Positions 7,889 to 15,731 of a stretch of DNA of 64,000 nt are shown here, piece by piece (position 1 is the stretch's first letter; every line of letters starts with the position of its first letter). Made by a program: the position numbers and the translations under genes. This DNA is from an uncultured Erythrobacter sp. (GTDB lineage Bacteria; Pseudomonadota; Alphaproteobacteria; Sphingomonadales; Sphingomonadaceae), in NCBI RefSeq assembly GCF_958304185.1, contig NZ_OY284436.1, forward strand, positions 79,501 through 143,500, written 5' to 3'. Under the pieces are notes generated by a model. The model had not been told where the DNA came from, did no database searches, and saw only the letters and a list, made by a program, of their open reading frames with translations.

Positions 7889-7973
7889 GCGGGCGTGGCG
7901 AAATTGGTAGACGCACCAGATTTAGGTTCTGGCATCGCAAGATGTGGGGGTTCGAGTCCCTTCGCCCGCACCA
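7889..7973 (+). tRNA. tRNA-Leu (anticodon UAG)
   Basis: An 85-base class II tRNA. The acceptor arms GCGGGCG and CGCCCGC pair perfectly. The anticodon stem CCAGA/TCTGG encloses the loop TTTAGGT with anticodon TAG, which reads CUN leucine codons. The variable arm is long, as expected for tRNA-Leu. The T-arm contains GTTCGAGTC, and the 3' CCA is encoded. No integrase or duplicated tRNA end was found nearby. Confidence 0.97.
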
Positions 7974-8034
7974 AATTCGCCCCGAACCAGCCCGGCTCAC
8001 CGGATTTATGGCAAGAAGGCTTCAATCAGTCACC

Positions 8035-9633
8035 ATGCAGACCAAGCAGACCGTCAACGAAGGGCTCAAGCGCGCCTATCTCATCACGATTCCGGCCGCC
8101 GATCTCACCGCGAAGATCGACGCCGAGATCAAGAAGGTTGCGCCGCAGGTGCGGATGCCCGGCTTCCGTCCGGGCAAGGTGCCCGCCAACCTCGTCAAGA
8201 AGATGCACGGCGAAGCCCTGCACAGCCAGGTGGTGAACGACACGATCCGCGAATCGGTCGACAAGCTGCTGCGCGATGAAGCGCTGCGTCCGGCGATGCA
8301 GCCGGAAATCGGCCTCAATGACGATTACGAGCAGGGCAAGGACGCCAAGATCACCGTCAGCCTCGAAGTGCTGCCCGCGATCGAAGCGCCGAGCCTTGAC
8401 GGGCTGAAGCTCGAAAAGCTGGTCGTGCCGGTGACGGACGCACAGATCGACGAAGCGCTCGGCAACATCGCTTCGCAGAACAAGAGCTACAAGGACGCGC
8501 CCAAGACCAAGAAGGCGGCTGATGGCGATCAGCTGATCATCGACTTCGTCGGCAAGCTCGACGGCGTTGAGTTTGATGGCGGCAAGGCCGAAGACGCAGC
8601 GCTGGTGATCGGTTCGGGCACCTTCATCCCCGGCTTCGAAGACCAGCTGGTCGGCGTGAAGACCGGCGCGGAAAAGACAATCACCGTCACCTTCCCCGCT
8701 GATTATCAGGCCGAACATCTCGCGGGCAAGGACGCCACTTTCGACATCACCGTCAAGGCGGTGAAGGTCGAAACCGAAACCAAGCTGGACGAAGAATTCG
8801 CCAAAAGCCTGGGCCTCGACAGCTTGGACAAGCTCAAGGAGATCATGAAGGCGCAGCTGGAACAGCAAACCGCCGGTCTGACCCGCACCCAGATGAAGCG
8901 TGCGCTGCTCGATCAGCTCGCTGCCGGTCACAGCTTCGAAGTTCCCGGCACCATGGTCGCCGCTGAATTCGAACAGATCTGGGCCCAGCTCCAGCAGGAA
9001 GCCGCGCGTGACGAGGATCCGGCTGGCGCGCTCAAGCAGATCGAAGACGAGAAGGACGAATACCGTTCGATCGCTGAACGCCGCGTGCGTCTGGGCTTGC
9101 TGCTCTCCGAAATCGGTCAGGCCAACGGCGTGGAAGTGACGCAGCAGGAAATGTCCATGCTGATCCAGCAGGCCGCGATGCAGTACCGCAACGAAGACCG
9201 TGAGCGCTTCGTGCAGTACATCCAGTCCGAGCCGATGGCCGCCGCCCAGCTGCGCGCCCCGCTGTATGAGGACAAGGTCGTCGACTTCCTGTTCGACAAG
9301 GCCGAAGTGACCGAGCGTGAAGTGACCGTCGAGGAACTTCAGGCCGCAATCGAAGCCGAAGACGGCGCGGAAGCCGCACCGGCTCCGAAGAAGGCCCCGG
9401 CCAAGAAGAAGGCTCCGGCCAAGAAGGCGGAAGCTGCGGCTGAAGAAGCCCCGGCGGCCGAAGAAAAGCCCGCCAAGAAGGCGCCTGCCAAGAAGAAGGT
9501 CGACGCTCCGGCTGAGGCGGCGGAAGCCAAGCCTGCCGCCAAGAAGGCCCCGGCGAAGAAGGCCGAAGCTGCGGCCGAGGAAAAGCCCGCTGCCAAGAAG
9601 GCTCCGGCCAAGAAGGCGGCTGCTAAGAAGTAA
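8035..9633 (+). CDS. tig: Trigger factor with long Lys/Ala-rich C-terminal tail
   Basis: A 532-residue trigger factor, the ribosome-bound chaperone for nascent chains. The N-terminal domain has the ribosome-docking signature GFRPGK at 43-48; an FKBP-type PPIase domain follows at about 160-250 (DQLIIDFVGKLDG, IPGFEDQLVG), then the helical substrate-binding domain to about 440. The usual family length is 430-450. The extra 90 residues (from about 443) are repeats of AKKAPAKK and KKAEAAAEE, resembling histone H1-like or AlgP-like tails. The reading frame is continuous, so this is a real extension and not a frameshift. The start is set at MQTKQTVNEG. The tail could add RNA or ribosome affinity; that is an inference. 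Confidence 0.95.
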   Translation: MQTKQTVNEGLKRAYLITIPAADLTAKIDAEIKKVAPQVRMPGFRPGKVPANLVKKMHGEALHSQVVNDTIRESVDKLLRDEALRPAMQPEIGLNDDYEQGKDAKITVSLEVLPAIEAPSLDGLKLEKLVVPVTDAQIDEALGNIASQNKSYKDAPKTKKAADGDQLIIDFVGKLDGVEFDGGKAEDAALVIGSGTFIPGFEDQLVGVKTGAEKTITVTFPADYQAEHLAGKDATFDITVKAVKVETETKLDEEFAKSLGLDSLDKLKEIMKAQLEQQTAGLTRTQMKRALLDQLAAGHSFEVPGTMVAAEFEQIWAQLQQEAARDEDPAGALKQIEDEKDEYRSIAERRVRLGLLLSEIGQANGVEVTQQEMSMLIQQAAMQYRNEDRERFVQYIQSEPMAAAQLRAPLYEDKVVDFLFDKAEVTEREVTVEELQAAIEAEDGAEAAPAPKKAPAKKKAPAKKAEAAAEEAPAAEEKPAKKAPAKKKVDAPAEAAEAKPAAKKAPAKKAEAAAEEKPAAKKAPAKKAAAKK

Positions 9634-9718
9634 TCTACCAGTGTGCCCCCGCGAAGGCGGGGGCCTCAGGCGTGATAGCGCGAAGCCGAACGAGGTCCCC
9701 GCCTGCGCGGGGACTCAC
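9634..9718. repeat. Paired-hairpin repeat, family B, copy 1
   Basis: Two hairpins, CCCCCGC/GCGGGGG and GTCCCCGC/GCGGGGAC, lie about 45 bases apart between the convergent tig and amidase genes. The opening (TCTACCAGTGTGC) and the end (GGGGACTCACC) recur at 50.3 kb between gatC and gatA. It probably also acts as a bidirectional transcript end. Confidence 0.75.
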
Positions 9719-9719
9719 C

Positions 9720-11258
9720 CTAATCTTCGAGCGGTCGCCACGGACGGAATGTGGGCGCGGGCAGCTTGGCTGTCCGCGCTTTTTCGTAAGCCGCGCCGGC
9801 TTTCAGCACTGCATGGTCCTGCCACTGGCCGCCCATGATGCTAATTCCCACCGGCAGGCCCTCGACCCCGCCCATCGGCACAGTGAGGTGCGGATAGCCG
9901 GCAATCGCGGCGAGATAGCCCGCGCCGATCCCGCCGCCGAAATTGTCGCCATTGACGAGGTCGGTGGTCCATGCCGGGCCGGTGGTCGGCGCGACGAGGA
10001 AGGCGACTGTGTTGTCACCCAGCAGCTTATCGATCCCCTCGGCGCGGGTCAGGCGGCGCAGTGTGGCGAGGTTCTTGGCATAGGCTTCCGCGTCGGTCGT
10101 TTCGAGCGCCTGTTCAAACAGCTCTTGCCCGAACCAGCGCATTTCCGCTGCCGCATTGGCGCGGTTGAAGGCGACCACATCCGCAAGGCTGCGCGGGCCT
10201 TCAGGCAGGGGACGCCCGCTCAGATAATTGTCCATCTCGACCCGCAGTTCATAGAGCAGCACCGGGAGCGAGGCGCCCCACAGTTCGCCCGGCGGGGCAT
10301 ATTCGATATCGACCAGCACGGCGCCTGCGCGGGTGAGATCGGCCAGCGCCGCTTCGAACAGCGCCTGCACATCGCCGCGGCTCCCCACGGCGCTGCGCAA
10401 CACACCGATCCGCACGCCTTGCAGCGAGGCAGCTTCCAGCCCGGCAGTGTAATCCTTCACCCGCTTGGCCTCCATCGTCACCCGATCGGCCTTGTCCTCG
10501 CCCGCGATGGCGGTCAGCAGCAGCGCCGCATCATGCACCGTGCGCGTCATCGGCCCGGCGGTGTCCTGCGTGCTCGAAATCGGCACCACATGGGTGCGGC
10601 TGACGATCCCGACGCTGGGCTTGAACCCGACGAGGCCGTTGATCGCCGCGGGGCAGGTGATCGAGCCATTGGTCTCCGTCCCGATCGCGCCCCAGGCAAA
10701 GCCCGCCGCAATCGCCGCGCCGCTGCCCGAGGACGAGCCGCAGGAGTTGCGGTCAATGGCATAGGGGTTGCGCGTCAGCCCGCCGACCGCGCTCCACCCG
10801 CTGGTCGATCCGTCGGAGCGGATATTGGCCCATTCGGACAGGTTCGTCTTGCCCAGCACTACGCCGCCATTCTTGCGCAGCAGCGCGATGAGCGTCGCAT
10901 CACGGCCCGTGGCATTCTCCTTCAAAGCGAGGCTGCCCGCGGTCGTCGGCCACTCCGCCGTCTCGACATTGTCCTTCACCAGCACGGTGCGCCCGCGCAA
11001 AGGGCCGGTGCCGAGCAATTGCCGCGCCTTGACCGAAGCGGCGGGATCATAGTCGATCACCGCATTGATGCGCGGGCCGTTATCGTCGAGCGCCTGGATG
11101 CGCAGAATGTATTCATCCGCCGCCAGCAGCTCGTTCATGGCCGCCCGGTCTTGCGTGCTGTTGGCCGGGGCCGGGCTTGCGGTTTGGGCTAAAGCTGCGG
11201 TGGCCGAGGTGGCGAGCAACAGGGCGAGGGCCGGGTGGGCGAGGTGGGCTGTTTTCAT
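9720..11258 (-). CDS. Secreted amidase (amidase signature family)
   Basis: From the ATG at 11258 the protein has 512 residues with a signal peptide (MKTAHLAHPALALLLATSA, ending before Ala-Gln). The amidase-signature core is present: catalytic lysine in VLVKDNVET (about K95), the Ser-rich loop CGSSSGSGAA (about 173-182) providing the cis-serine, and the nucleophile in TNGSITCP (about S199). These enzymes hydrolyse amides; substrate cannot be read from sequence. It is paralogous in fold to GatA in this window but is exported and has no gatB/gatC beside it. An upstream in-frame ATG at 11294 would precede the signal peptide with 12 extra residues and is less likely. Confidence 0.88.
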   Translation of the reverse strand: MKTAHLAHPALALLLATSATAALAQTASPAPANSTQDRAAMNELLAADEYILRIQALDDNGPRINAVIDYDPAASVKARQLLGTGPLRGRTVLVKDNVETAEWPTTAGSLALKENATGRDATLIALLRKNGGVVLGKTNLSEWANIRSDGSTSGWSAVGGLTRNPYAIDRNSCGSSSGSGAAIAAGFAWGAIGTETNGSITCPAAINGLVGFKPSVGIVSRTHVVPISSTQDTAGPMTRTVHDAALLLTAIAGEDKADRVTMEAKRVKDYTAGLEAASLQGVRIGVLRSAVGSRGDVQALFEAALADLTRAGAVLVDIEYAPPGELWGASLPVLLYELRVEMDNYLSGRPLPEGPRSLADVVAFNRANAAAEMRWFGQELFEQALETTDAEAYAKNLATLRRLTRAEGIDKLLGDNTVAFLVAPTTGPAWTTDLVNGDNFGGGIGAGYLAAIAGYPHLTVPMGGVEGLPVGISIMGGQWQDHAVLKAGAAYEKARTAKLPAPTFRPWRPLED

Positions 11259-11432
11259 CGCAAAGGGGTTTGCCACGGTTATGCGCAACAGCAAGGGGCA
11301 AAACGCCCCGGATGCTGGTGCTTATGCGCCGCCAATGCACACCAATTCACAGGGACAAGGTAAACGCCCTTGAAATTGCCCCCCAGCGTCCGACATAGCC
11401 GTATCGACACCTACGAAGGACACGGCACTGAC
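11259..11432. other. Divergent gap, amidase / clpP
   Basis: This 174-bp gap must hold the promoters of the secreted amidase (minus) and clpP (plus). No convincing promoter hexamers or operator were identified. A weak GAAGGA ribosome binding site for clpP is at about 11415. Confidence 0.4.
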
Positions 11433-12137
11433 ATGATCGATCTGTTCGGCAATTCCGGCGAGACCCACGGCACCCAGGGACAGTTCACGCGCGATCCCGT
11501 AACGGGCGCGCTGGTGCCGATGGTCGTCGAGCAGACGAGCCGCGGTGAACGCAGCTTTGATATATTCTCGCGCCTGCTGCGTGAACGCATCGTGTTCGTC
11601 ACTGGACAGGTCGAAGATGGCATGGCCTCGCTGATCGTAGCGCAGCTGCTGTTCCTCGAAAGCGAAAACCCCAGCAAGCCGATCAGCATGTACATCAACT
11701 CGCCGGGCGGGGTGGTAACGGCCGGGCTCGCGATCTTCGACACCATGCAATATATCAAGCCGCGCGTGTCGACGGTGTGCATCGGGCAGGCCGCCAGCAT
11801 GGGCAGCTTCCTGCTGGCCGCGGGCGAGCCGGGTATGCGCGTGGCGCTCCCCAATGCACGGATCATGATCCACCAGCCTTCGGGCGGCGCGCGCGGGATG
11901 GCCTCGGACATCGAGATTCAGGCACGCGAAATCCTGCGCATCCGCAGCCGCATGAACGATCTCTATGTGAAGTTCACCGGCCGCAGCCTTGAGGAAATCG
12001 AAAAGGCGATGGACCGCGACACCTTCCTGGAAGCCGAAGAAGCCAAGACCTTCGGTCTGGTCGACAAGGTGTTCGAGACCCGGCCTGAGAATGACGAAAC
12101 CGGCGATGAACTCGGTTCGGGCGGCGCGCCTGAGTAA
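11433..12137 (+). CDS. clpP: ATP-dependent Clp protease proteolytic subunit
   Basis: A 234-residue serine protease of the ClpP family. The catalytic triad is S122 (GQAASMGS), H147 (MIHQPSGG) and D196 (MDRDTF). ClpP assembles into a 14-subunit barrel and degrades substrates fed by ClpX or ClpA; in alphaproteobacteria ClpXP controls the cell cycle. The start was placed at [10 protein letters not shown] with GAAGGA upstream; codons back to 11370 are open but unlike the family. clpX follows on the same strand after a 209-bp gap. Confidence 0.97.
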   Translation: MIDLFGNSGETHGTQGQFTRDPVTGALVPMVVEQTSRGERSFDIFSRLLRERIVFVTGQVEDGMASLIVAQLLFLESENPSKPISMYINSPGGVVTAGLAIFDTMQYIKPRVSTVCIGQAASMGSFLLAAGEPGMRVALPNARIMIHQPSGGARGMASDIEIQAREILRIRSRMNDLYVKFTGRSLEEIEKAMDRDTFLEAEEAKTFGLVDKVFETRPENDETGDELGSGGAPE

Positions 12138-12155
12138 GGCTTGCATCAAGGCTTT

Positions 12156-12202
12156 GTCTGCCACCTGCACCGGTGCGGGACAGCGGCCCTGGCAGGTCGC
12201 TT
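12156..12202 (+). terminator. Possible terminator after clpP
   Basis: Arms CTGCCA (12156-12161) and TGGCAG (12188-12193) are followed within six bases by TTTT. The loop is long and the stem short, so it is weak; partial readthrough into clpX is plausible. Confidence 0.35.
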
Positions 12203-12261
12203 TTCCCGTTCATTCGGCAGCAGTGCCGCTATGGTAACAACACGAAATATCGCGCCATGTG

Positions 12262-12289
12262 TTGATTCATCTGGTGCCATGGATACACT
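12262..12289 (+). promoter_or_regulatory. Candidate sigma-70 type promoter for clpX
   Basis: TTGATT (12262-12267) and TACACT (12284-12289) are separated by 16 bases, about 58 bases upstream of the clpX ATG. This is judged only from similarity to housekeeping hexamers. Confidence 0.35.
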
Positions 12290-12346
12290 TGACGAATCCG
12301 CCATCCGCGTAGCGCAGCGTGCAGGGCTGGATTCGAGGACACAGGA

Positions 12347-13612
12347 ATGACCAAATTGAGCGGATCCGATAGCAAGAGCACCCTCTACTGCAGCTTCTGC
12401 GGGAAGTCGCAGCACGAGGTGCGCAAGCTTATCGCCGGCCCGACCGTGTTCATCTGCGATGAATGCGTTGAGCTGTGCAACGACATCATCCGCGAGGAAA
12501 CCAAGGCAGGGATCGCCGGCAAGAAAGACGGCGAGATCCCCACGCCGATGGATATCTTCACCCAGCTCAATGATTACGTGATCGGGCAGGACCGCGCGAA
12601 GCGCGTGCTCTCGGTCGCGGTGCACAATCACTACAAGCGGTTGAAGCACTCCGGCAAATCGGGCGATGTCGAGCTGGCGAAGTCGAACATCCTGCTGGTC
12701 GGCCCGACCGGTTCGGGCAAGACCCTGTTGGCACAGACGCTGGCGCGCACCTTCGATGTGCCCTTCACCATGGCGGATGCGACCACGCTGACCGAGGCGG
12801 GCTATGTGGGCGAGGATGTCGAGAACATCATCCTCAAGCTGCTGCAGTCCTCCGACTACAATGTCGAAAAGGCGCAGCACGGGATCGTCTATATCGACGA
12901 GATCGACAAGATCACGCGCAAGGCGGAAAACCCCTCGATCACCCGCGATGTTTCGGGCGAAGGGGTGCAGCAGGCGCTGCTGAAGCTGATGGAAGGCACC
13001 ACCGCCTCGGTTCCGCCGCAGGGCGGGCGCAAGCATCCGCAGCAGGAATTCTTGCAGGTCGACACCACCAACATCCTGTTCATCTGCGGCGGGGCCTTTG
13101 CGGGTCTGGACAAGATCATCGCTGACCGCTTGCAGAAGCGCAGCATCGGTTTCGGCGCGCACGTTGCCGATCCGGACAAGCGCCGCGTGGGCGAATTGCT
13201 CGAAAAGTCCGAGCCTGAGGATCTCCTCAAGTTCGGTCTGATCCCCGAATTCGTCGGCCGTCTGCCGGTGATCGCCACGCTGCACGATCTGGATGTGCCA
13301 GCGCTGGTGACGATCCTCAACGAGCCCAAGAACGCGCTGGTGAAGCAGTATCGCAAGCTGTTCGAGCTTGAGGATGTCGAACTGACCTTCACCCCCGACG
13401 CGCTTCAGGCGATTGCCGAGCGTGCGATCAAGCGCAAGACCGGCGCGCGCGGGCTTCGTTCGATTGTCGAAGGCCTGCTGCTCGATACGATGTTCGACCT
13501 GCCCGACATGGAAGGCGTGACCGAAATCGTGATCGACGCCGATGTGGTCGCGGGCAAGAAGGAACCGATCCGCGTGATCGGCCTGGAAAAGAAGACGGAA
13601 GAGGCGGCGTAG
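12347..13612 (+). CDS. clpX: Clp protease ATP-binding subunit ClpX
   Basis: A 421-residue AAA+ unfoldase of normal length. The N-terminal zinc-binding domain has C15, C18, C37 and C40. The ATPase core has Walker A GPTGSGKT (about 119-126) and Walker B VYIDEID (about 183-189), with the ClpP-docking and substrate-pore regions following. ClpX recognises tagged substrates, unfolds them and threads them into ClpP. An AGGA ribosome binding site precedes the ATG. The stop codon is followed directly by a family A repeat. Confidence 0.98.
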   Translation: MTKLSGSDSKSTLYCSFCGKSQHEVRKLIAGPTVFICDECVELCNDIIREETKAGIAGKKDGEIPTPMDIFTQLNDYVIGQDRAKRVLSVAVHNHYKRLKHSGKSGDVELAKSNILLVGPTGSGKTLLAQTLARTFDVPFTMADATTLTEAGYVGEDVENIILKLLQSSDYNVEKAQHGIVYIDEIDKITRKAENPSITRDVSGEGVQQALLKLMEGTTASVPPQGGRKHPQQEFLQVDTTNILFICGGAFAGLDKIIADRLQKRSIGFGAHVADPDKRRVGELLEKSEPEDLLKFGLIPEFVGRLPVIATLHDLDVPALVTILNEPKNALVKQYRKLFELEDVELTFTPDALQAIAERAIKRKTGARGLRSIVEGLLLDTMFDLPDMEGVTEIVIDADVVAGKKEPIRVIGLEKKTEEAA

Positions 13613-13617
13613 TTTGT

Positions 13618-13737
13618 TGCGCCCTCAGGCGCCGGGCGGCGGACATCCGTCCGCCTTGGCTTTCCTCGCATAAGCTCGGGCGGCCGGTCGGCCTTGCGGC
13701 CGCTGCGCGGCCGTACTTCCTTCCGGATCGTCCTTAG
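13618..13737 (+). repeat. Dispersed palindromic repeat, family A, copy 2
   Basis: This element fills the gap between clpX and the phosphatase-like gene. It has the hairpin GGCGGAC/GTCCGCC (13633-13651) and the module GCGGCCGGTCGGCCTTGCGG, which also occurs in the repeat at 25.4 kb. Its first 55 bases match the complement of 4440-4495. Confidence 0.72.
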
Positions 13738-13739
13738 CG

Positions 13740-14069
13740 ATGCGCCACTACCTGTTCGTCTGTAGCCAGAACCGCCTGCGCAGCCCCACGGCCGAACACA
13801 TCTTCGCCGATGTGCCGGGCGTCGCCACGGCTTCGGCCGGCACCAACAACGACGCTGAAAATCCGCTGACGGGCGAGCTGGTCGAGTGGGCCGATTTCAT
13901 CTTCGTCATGGAGCGGCAGCATCGCAATAAGTTACAGCAGAGGCACAAGGCGGCGCTCAAGGACAAGCGGCTCATCGTGCTCGATATCCCGGACGATTAC
14001 GAGTTCATGGACCCCGCGCTGGTCCGGCTGCTGCGGGCCAAGATGCAGCGCTGGCTACCTCACACCTAG
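13740..14069 (+). CDS. Low-molecular-weight protein tyrosine phosphatase-like protein
   Basis: A 109-residue protein starting MRHYLFVCSQNRLRSPTAEH. The P-loop C8-(X5)-R14 (CSQNRLR) followed by SPTAE matches the low-molecular-weight phosphatase active site (CX5R-S-P), and the segment LDIPDDYEFMD could supply the general acid Asp. It is shorter than the usual 150 residues of the family, and the region between the P-loop and DIPDD is compressed. Short members like this are annotated as phosphatase family proteins, but activity is not assured. It stands alone after the repeat and is convergent with a fasciclin gene. Confidence 0.75.
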   Translation: MRHYLFVCSQNRLRSPTAEHIFADVPGVATASAGTNNDAENPLTGELVEWADFIFVMERQHRNKLQQRHKAALKDKRLIVLDIPDDYEFMDPALVRLLRAKMQRWLPHT

Positions 14070-14092
14070 ACCACCGCCTATCCCAGACGGCC

Positions 14093-14129
14093 AAAACCCC
14101 GCCCGGCCTCGGGGGGAGGCCGGACGGGG
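14093..14129 (-). terminator. Terminator of fasciclin gene 1
   Basis: Fourteen-base arms (14097-14110 and 14116-14129, one mismatch) with a five-base loop; read on the minus strand the stem ends in TTTT. A second outer stem-loop (AGCGCTG with CAGCGCT, between about 14135 and 14186) lies between it and the stop codon. Confidence 0.82.
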
Positions 14130-14199
14130 TCGGGAGAAGCGCTGCCCCTCGGATGGAGGGGATGGGGGATGAGGGACAGCGCTAGCTTGTCCGCTAAAA

Positions 14200-14757
14200 T
14201 CAGCCCGGTAGGAATACGCCGTCGGTCACGTGGACCACGCCATTCGACGTCATGACGTCGGCCTGCGTCACGGCGGTCACGCCGCCAGCGGCATCGGTGA
14301 TGACGATCTTGTCGCTCGAAAGGCGCGCGGTCAGTTCGCCGCCGGCGAGGGTCTTGATCGTCGCTTCGCCGCCGTGCTGGTTGTTCAGCTTGACCAGATC
14401 GGCGCTGGTCACTTTGCCGGCGACGGCGTGGTAGGTGAGGATGCCGGTGAGCATACCCTTGTTCGCAGGCTTCACCAGCGTGGCCACGGTGCCTTCAGGC
14501 AGCTTGGCGAAGGCGGTGTCGGTCGGCGCAAAGACGGTGAAGGGGCCGGGGCCGCTCAGCGTTTCGACGAGGCCAGCGGCCTTTACTGCCGCGACGAGGG
14601 TGTTGTGGACGCCGGTGCTCATCGCGACCTGCACGATGTTCGGCGAGGCAGCGGCGGCGGTCTTGTGCTGGTGCGCGGCAACAGGAAGCGCGGCAAGGCC
14701 GGTAGTGACGGCGAGTGCGGCGGCAACGGCGGCGGTAAGCGTGGTCTTGAGGGTCAT
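14200..14757 (-). CDS. Secreted fasciclin-domain protein 1
   Basis: A 185-residue protein with a signal peptide (MTLKTTLTAAVAAALAVTTG, cleaved near AAHQHKT) and a single fasciclin (FAS1) domain. The H1 motif GPFTVFAPTDTAFAKLP and the H2-like motif SNGVVHVTDGVFLPG are clear. FAS1 domains act in adhesion or in extracytoplasmic protein interactions; in bacteria they are often under ECF sigma control. The ATG has AGGAGA eight bases upstream. An upstream open frame to 14865 is not coding. It is a paralogue of the gene at 14994, with matching promoter and terminator, and both sit beside an ECF sigma/anti-sigma operon. Confidence 0.92.
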   Translation of the reverse strand: MTLKTTLTAAVAAALAVTTGLAALPVAAHQHKTAAAASPNIVQVAMSTGVHNTLVAAVKAAGLVETLSGPGPFTVFAPTDTAFAKLPEGTVATLVKPANKGMLTGILTYHAVAGKVTSADLVKLNNQHGGEATIKTLAGGELTARLSSDKIVITDAAGGVTAVTQADVMTSNGVVHVTDGVFLPG

Positions 14758-14812
14758 TACAGATATCTCCTTTTGCTTGTCTATGGGTCTGCAAGCCCTC
14801 CCGCTTGCCGCA

Positions 14813-14842
14813 AAGCTACGGCAAGCGGGGCGCACCGGATGA
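14813..14842 (-). promoter_or_regulatory. Candidate ECF promoter of fasciclin gene 1
   Basis: On the minus strand: TCATCC (complement of 14837-14842), 17 bases, then GTAGCTT (complement of 14813-14819), 56 bases before the start codon. The same two elements with the same 17-base spacing lie before the second fasciclin gene, while the spacer differs. CATCC is typical of the -35 element of SigK-type ECF factors. Confidence 0.7.
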
Positions 14843-14893
14843 AAATTAAATAACTGAAATTGCATTTCAAATTGGACATCGCAAAGACAGAAT

Positions 14894-14923
14894 CCCGTCC
14901 GGCCTGGAGAAAGGCCGGACGGG
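14894..14923 (-). terminator. Terminator of fasciclin gene 2
   Basis: Twelve-base perfect arms CCCGTCCGGCCT and AGGCCGGACGGG with a six-base loop, followed on the minus strand by a T-rich stretch (ATTCTGTCTTT). An outer stem GGCGTCGC/GCGACGCC precedes it. It is clearly homologous to the terminator region of the other fasciclin gene. Confidence 0.7.
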
Positions 14924-14993
14924 GTCCTGAGAGGCGTCGCACCCGGTCGGGGGTGGGGGGAGACGGGGGCGACGCCAAGCTCGCCCGGCGTGA

Positions 14994-15602
14994 TTAGCCC
15001 GGCAGCGAGACGGTGTCGGTGACGTGGATCACGCCGTTCGACTGGAAGACGTCGGCCTGGGTGACAGTCGCCTGACCGCCCTTGCCGTCGGTCAAGATGA
15101 CCTTGCCGCCGACGACGCGGGCCGTAAGGATCCCACCGTTCAGGGTCTTGAGTTCGGCCTTGCCGCCGCCCTGCTTGATCATTTCGATCAGCTGACCGGC
15201 ACCGACCTTGCCGGGAACGACATGGTAAGTGAGGATTGAGGCCAAAGTGGCCTTGTTTTCAGGCTTCACCAGCGTTTCGACCGTACCGGCGGGCAGCTTG
15301 GCGAAAGCGGAGTTGGTCGGCGCGAAGACGGTGAAGGGGCCGGGGCTGGACAGCGCGTCGACGAGGCCTGCGGCCTTGACGGCTGCGACCAGCGTGGTGT
15401 GGTCCTTCGAGTTCACCGCGTTCTCGACGATGGTCTTGGTCGGGAACATGGCGGCGCCGCCCACCATCGGGACGTCGCTCGCCATCGCGGTGTCTGCGCC
15501 GCTGTCGTTCATGGTGGTGGTGCAGCCCGACACGATCAGCGCAGAAGCCGCGGCCACGGCAAGCGCGGCGACATTGGAAGTGAATTTCTTGCTGGTAAAC
15601 AT
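14994..15602 (-). CDS. Fasciclin-domain lipoprotein 2
   Basis: A 202-residue protein with a lipoprotein signal peptide: hydrophobic ALAVAAASALIVSG followed by the lipobox cysteine (VSGC, C27), then TTTMND. One FAS1 domain follows (GPFTVFAPTNSAFAKLP; SNGVIHVTDTVSLPG). It is therefore membrane-anchored, in contrast to its soluble paralogue at 14200. AAGGAGAG provides a strong ribosome binding site. The pair probably arose by tandem duplication, since promoter and 3' hairpins are also shared. Located just downstream of the ECF sigma/anti-sigma operon, it is a likely member of that regulon. Confidence 0.92.
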   Translation of the reverse strand: MFTSKKFTSNVAALAVAAASALIVSGCTTTMNDSGADTAMASDVPMVGGAAMFPTKTIVENAVNSKDHTTLVAAVKAAGLVDALSSPGPFTVFAPTNSAFAKLPAGTVETLVKPENKATLASILTYHVVPGKVGAGQLIEMIKQGGGKAELKTLNGGILTARVVGGKVILTDGKGGQATVTQADVFQSNGVIHVTDTVSLPG

Positions 15603-15640
15603 AACGCTCTCCTTCGGCTACATCGTGCAGCCATGTGGGG

Positions 15641-15670
15641 AAGCTACGCAGCAAGATGCGCTCTGGATGA
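15641..15670 (-). promoter_or_regulatory. Candidate ECF promoter of fasciclin gene 2
   Basis: On the minus strand: TCATCC (complement of 15665-15670), 17 bases, GTAGCTT (complement of 15641-15647), 39 bases before the ATG. It is identical in both hexamer regions and spacing to the promoter of fasciclin gene 1. Confidence 0.7.
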
Positions 15671-15731
15671 CACGCGATGGGCAGAACGGCTCAAATGTCG
15701 CAGACGTGCGGTGAACCGCAATCGGGCGCCA

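Noticed and set aside
7889..7973. tRNA-Leu as a possible integration site
   Set aside because: No integrase gene and no repeat of the tRNA 3' end was found on either side; neighbouring genes are housekeeping.
9672..11192. 506-codon plus-strand frame across the amidase gene
   Set aside because: Shadow frame; the opposite strand encodes a complete amidase with signal peptide and catalytic residues.
12347..13612. Antisense frames within clpX and clpP as genes
   Set aside because: They lack ribosome binding sites and known domains, and overlap highly conserved proteases fully.
13740..14069. Small phosphatase-like gene as an arsenate reductase
   Set aside because: It has one P-loop cysteine but not the further redox cysteines of ArsC, and no ars genes are near.
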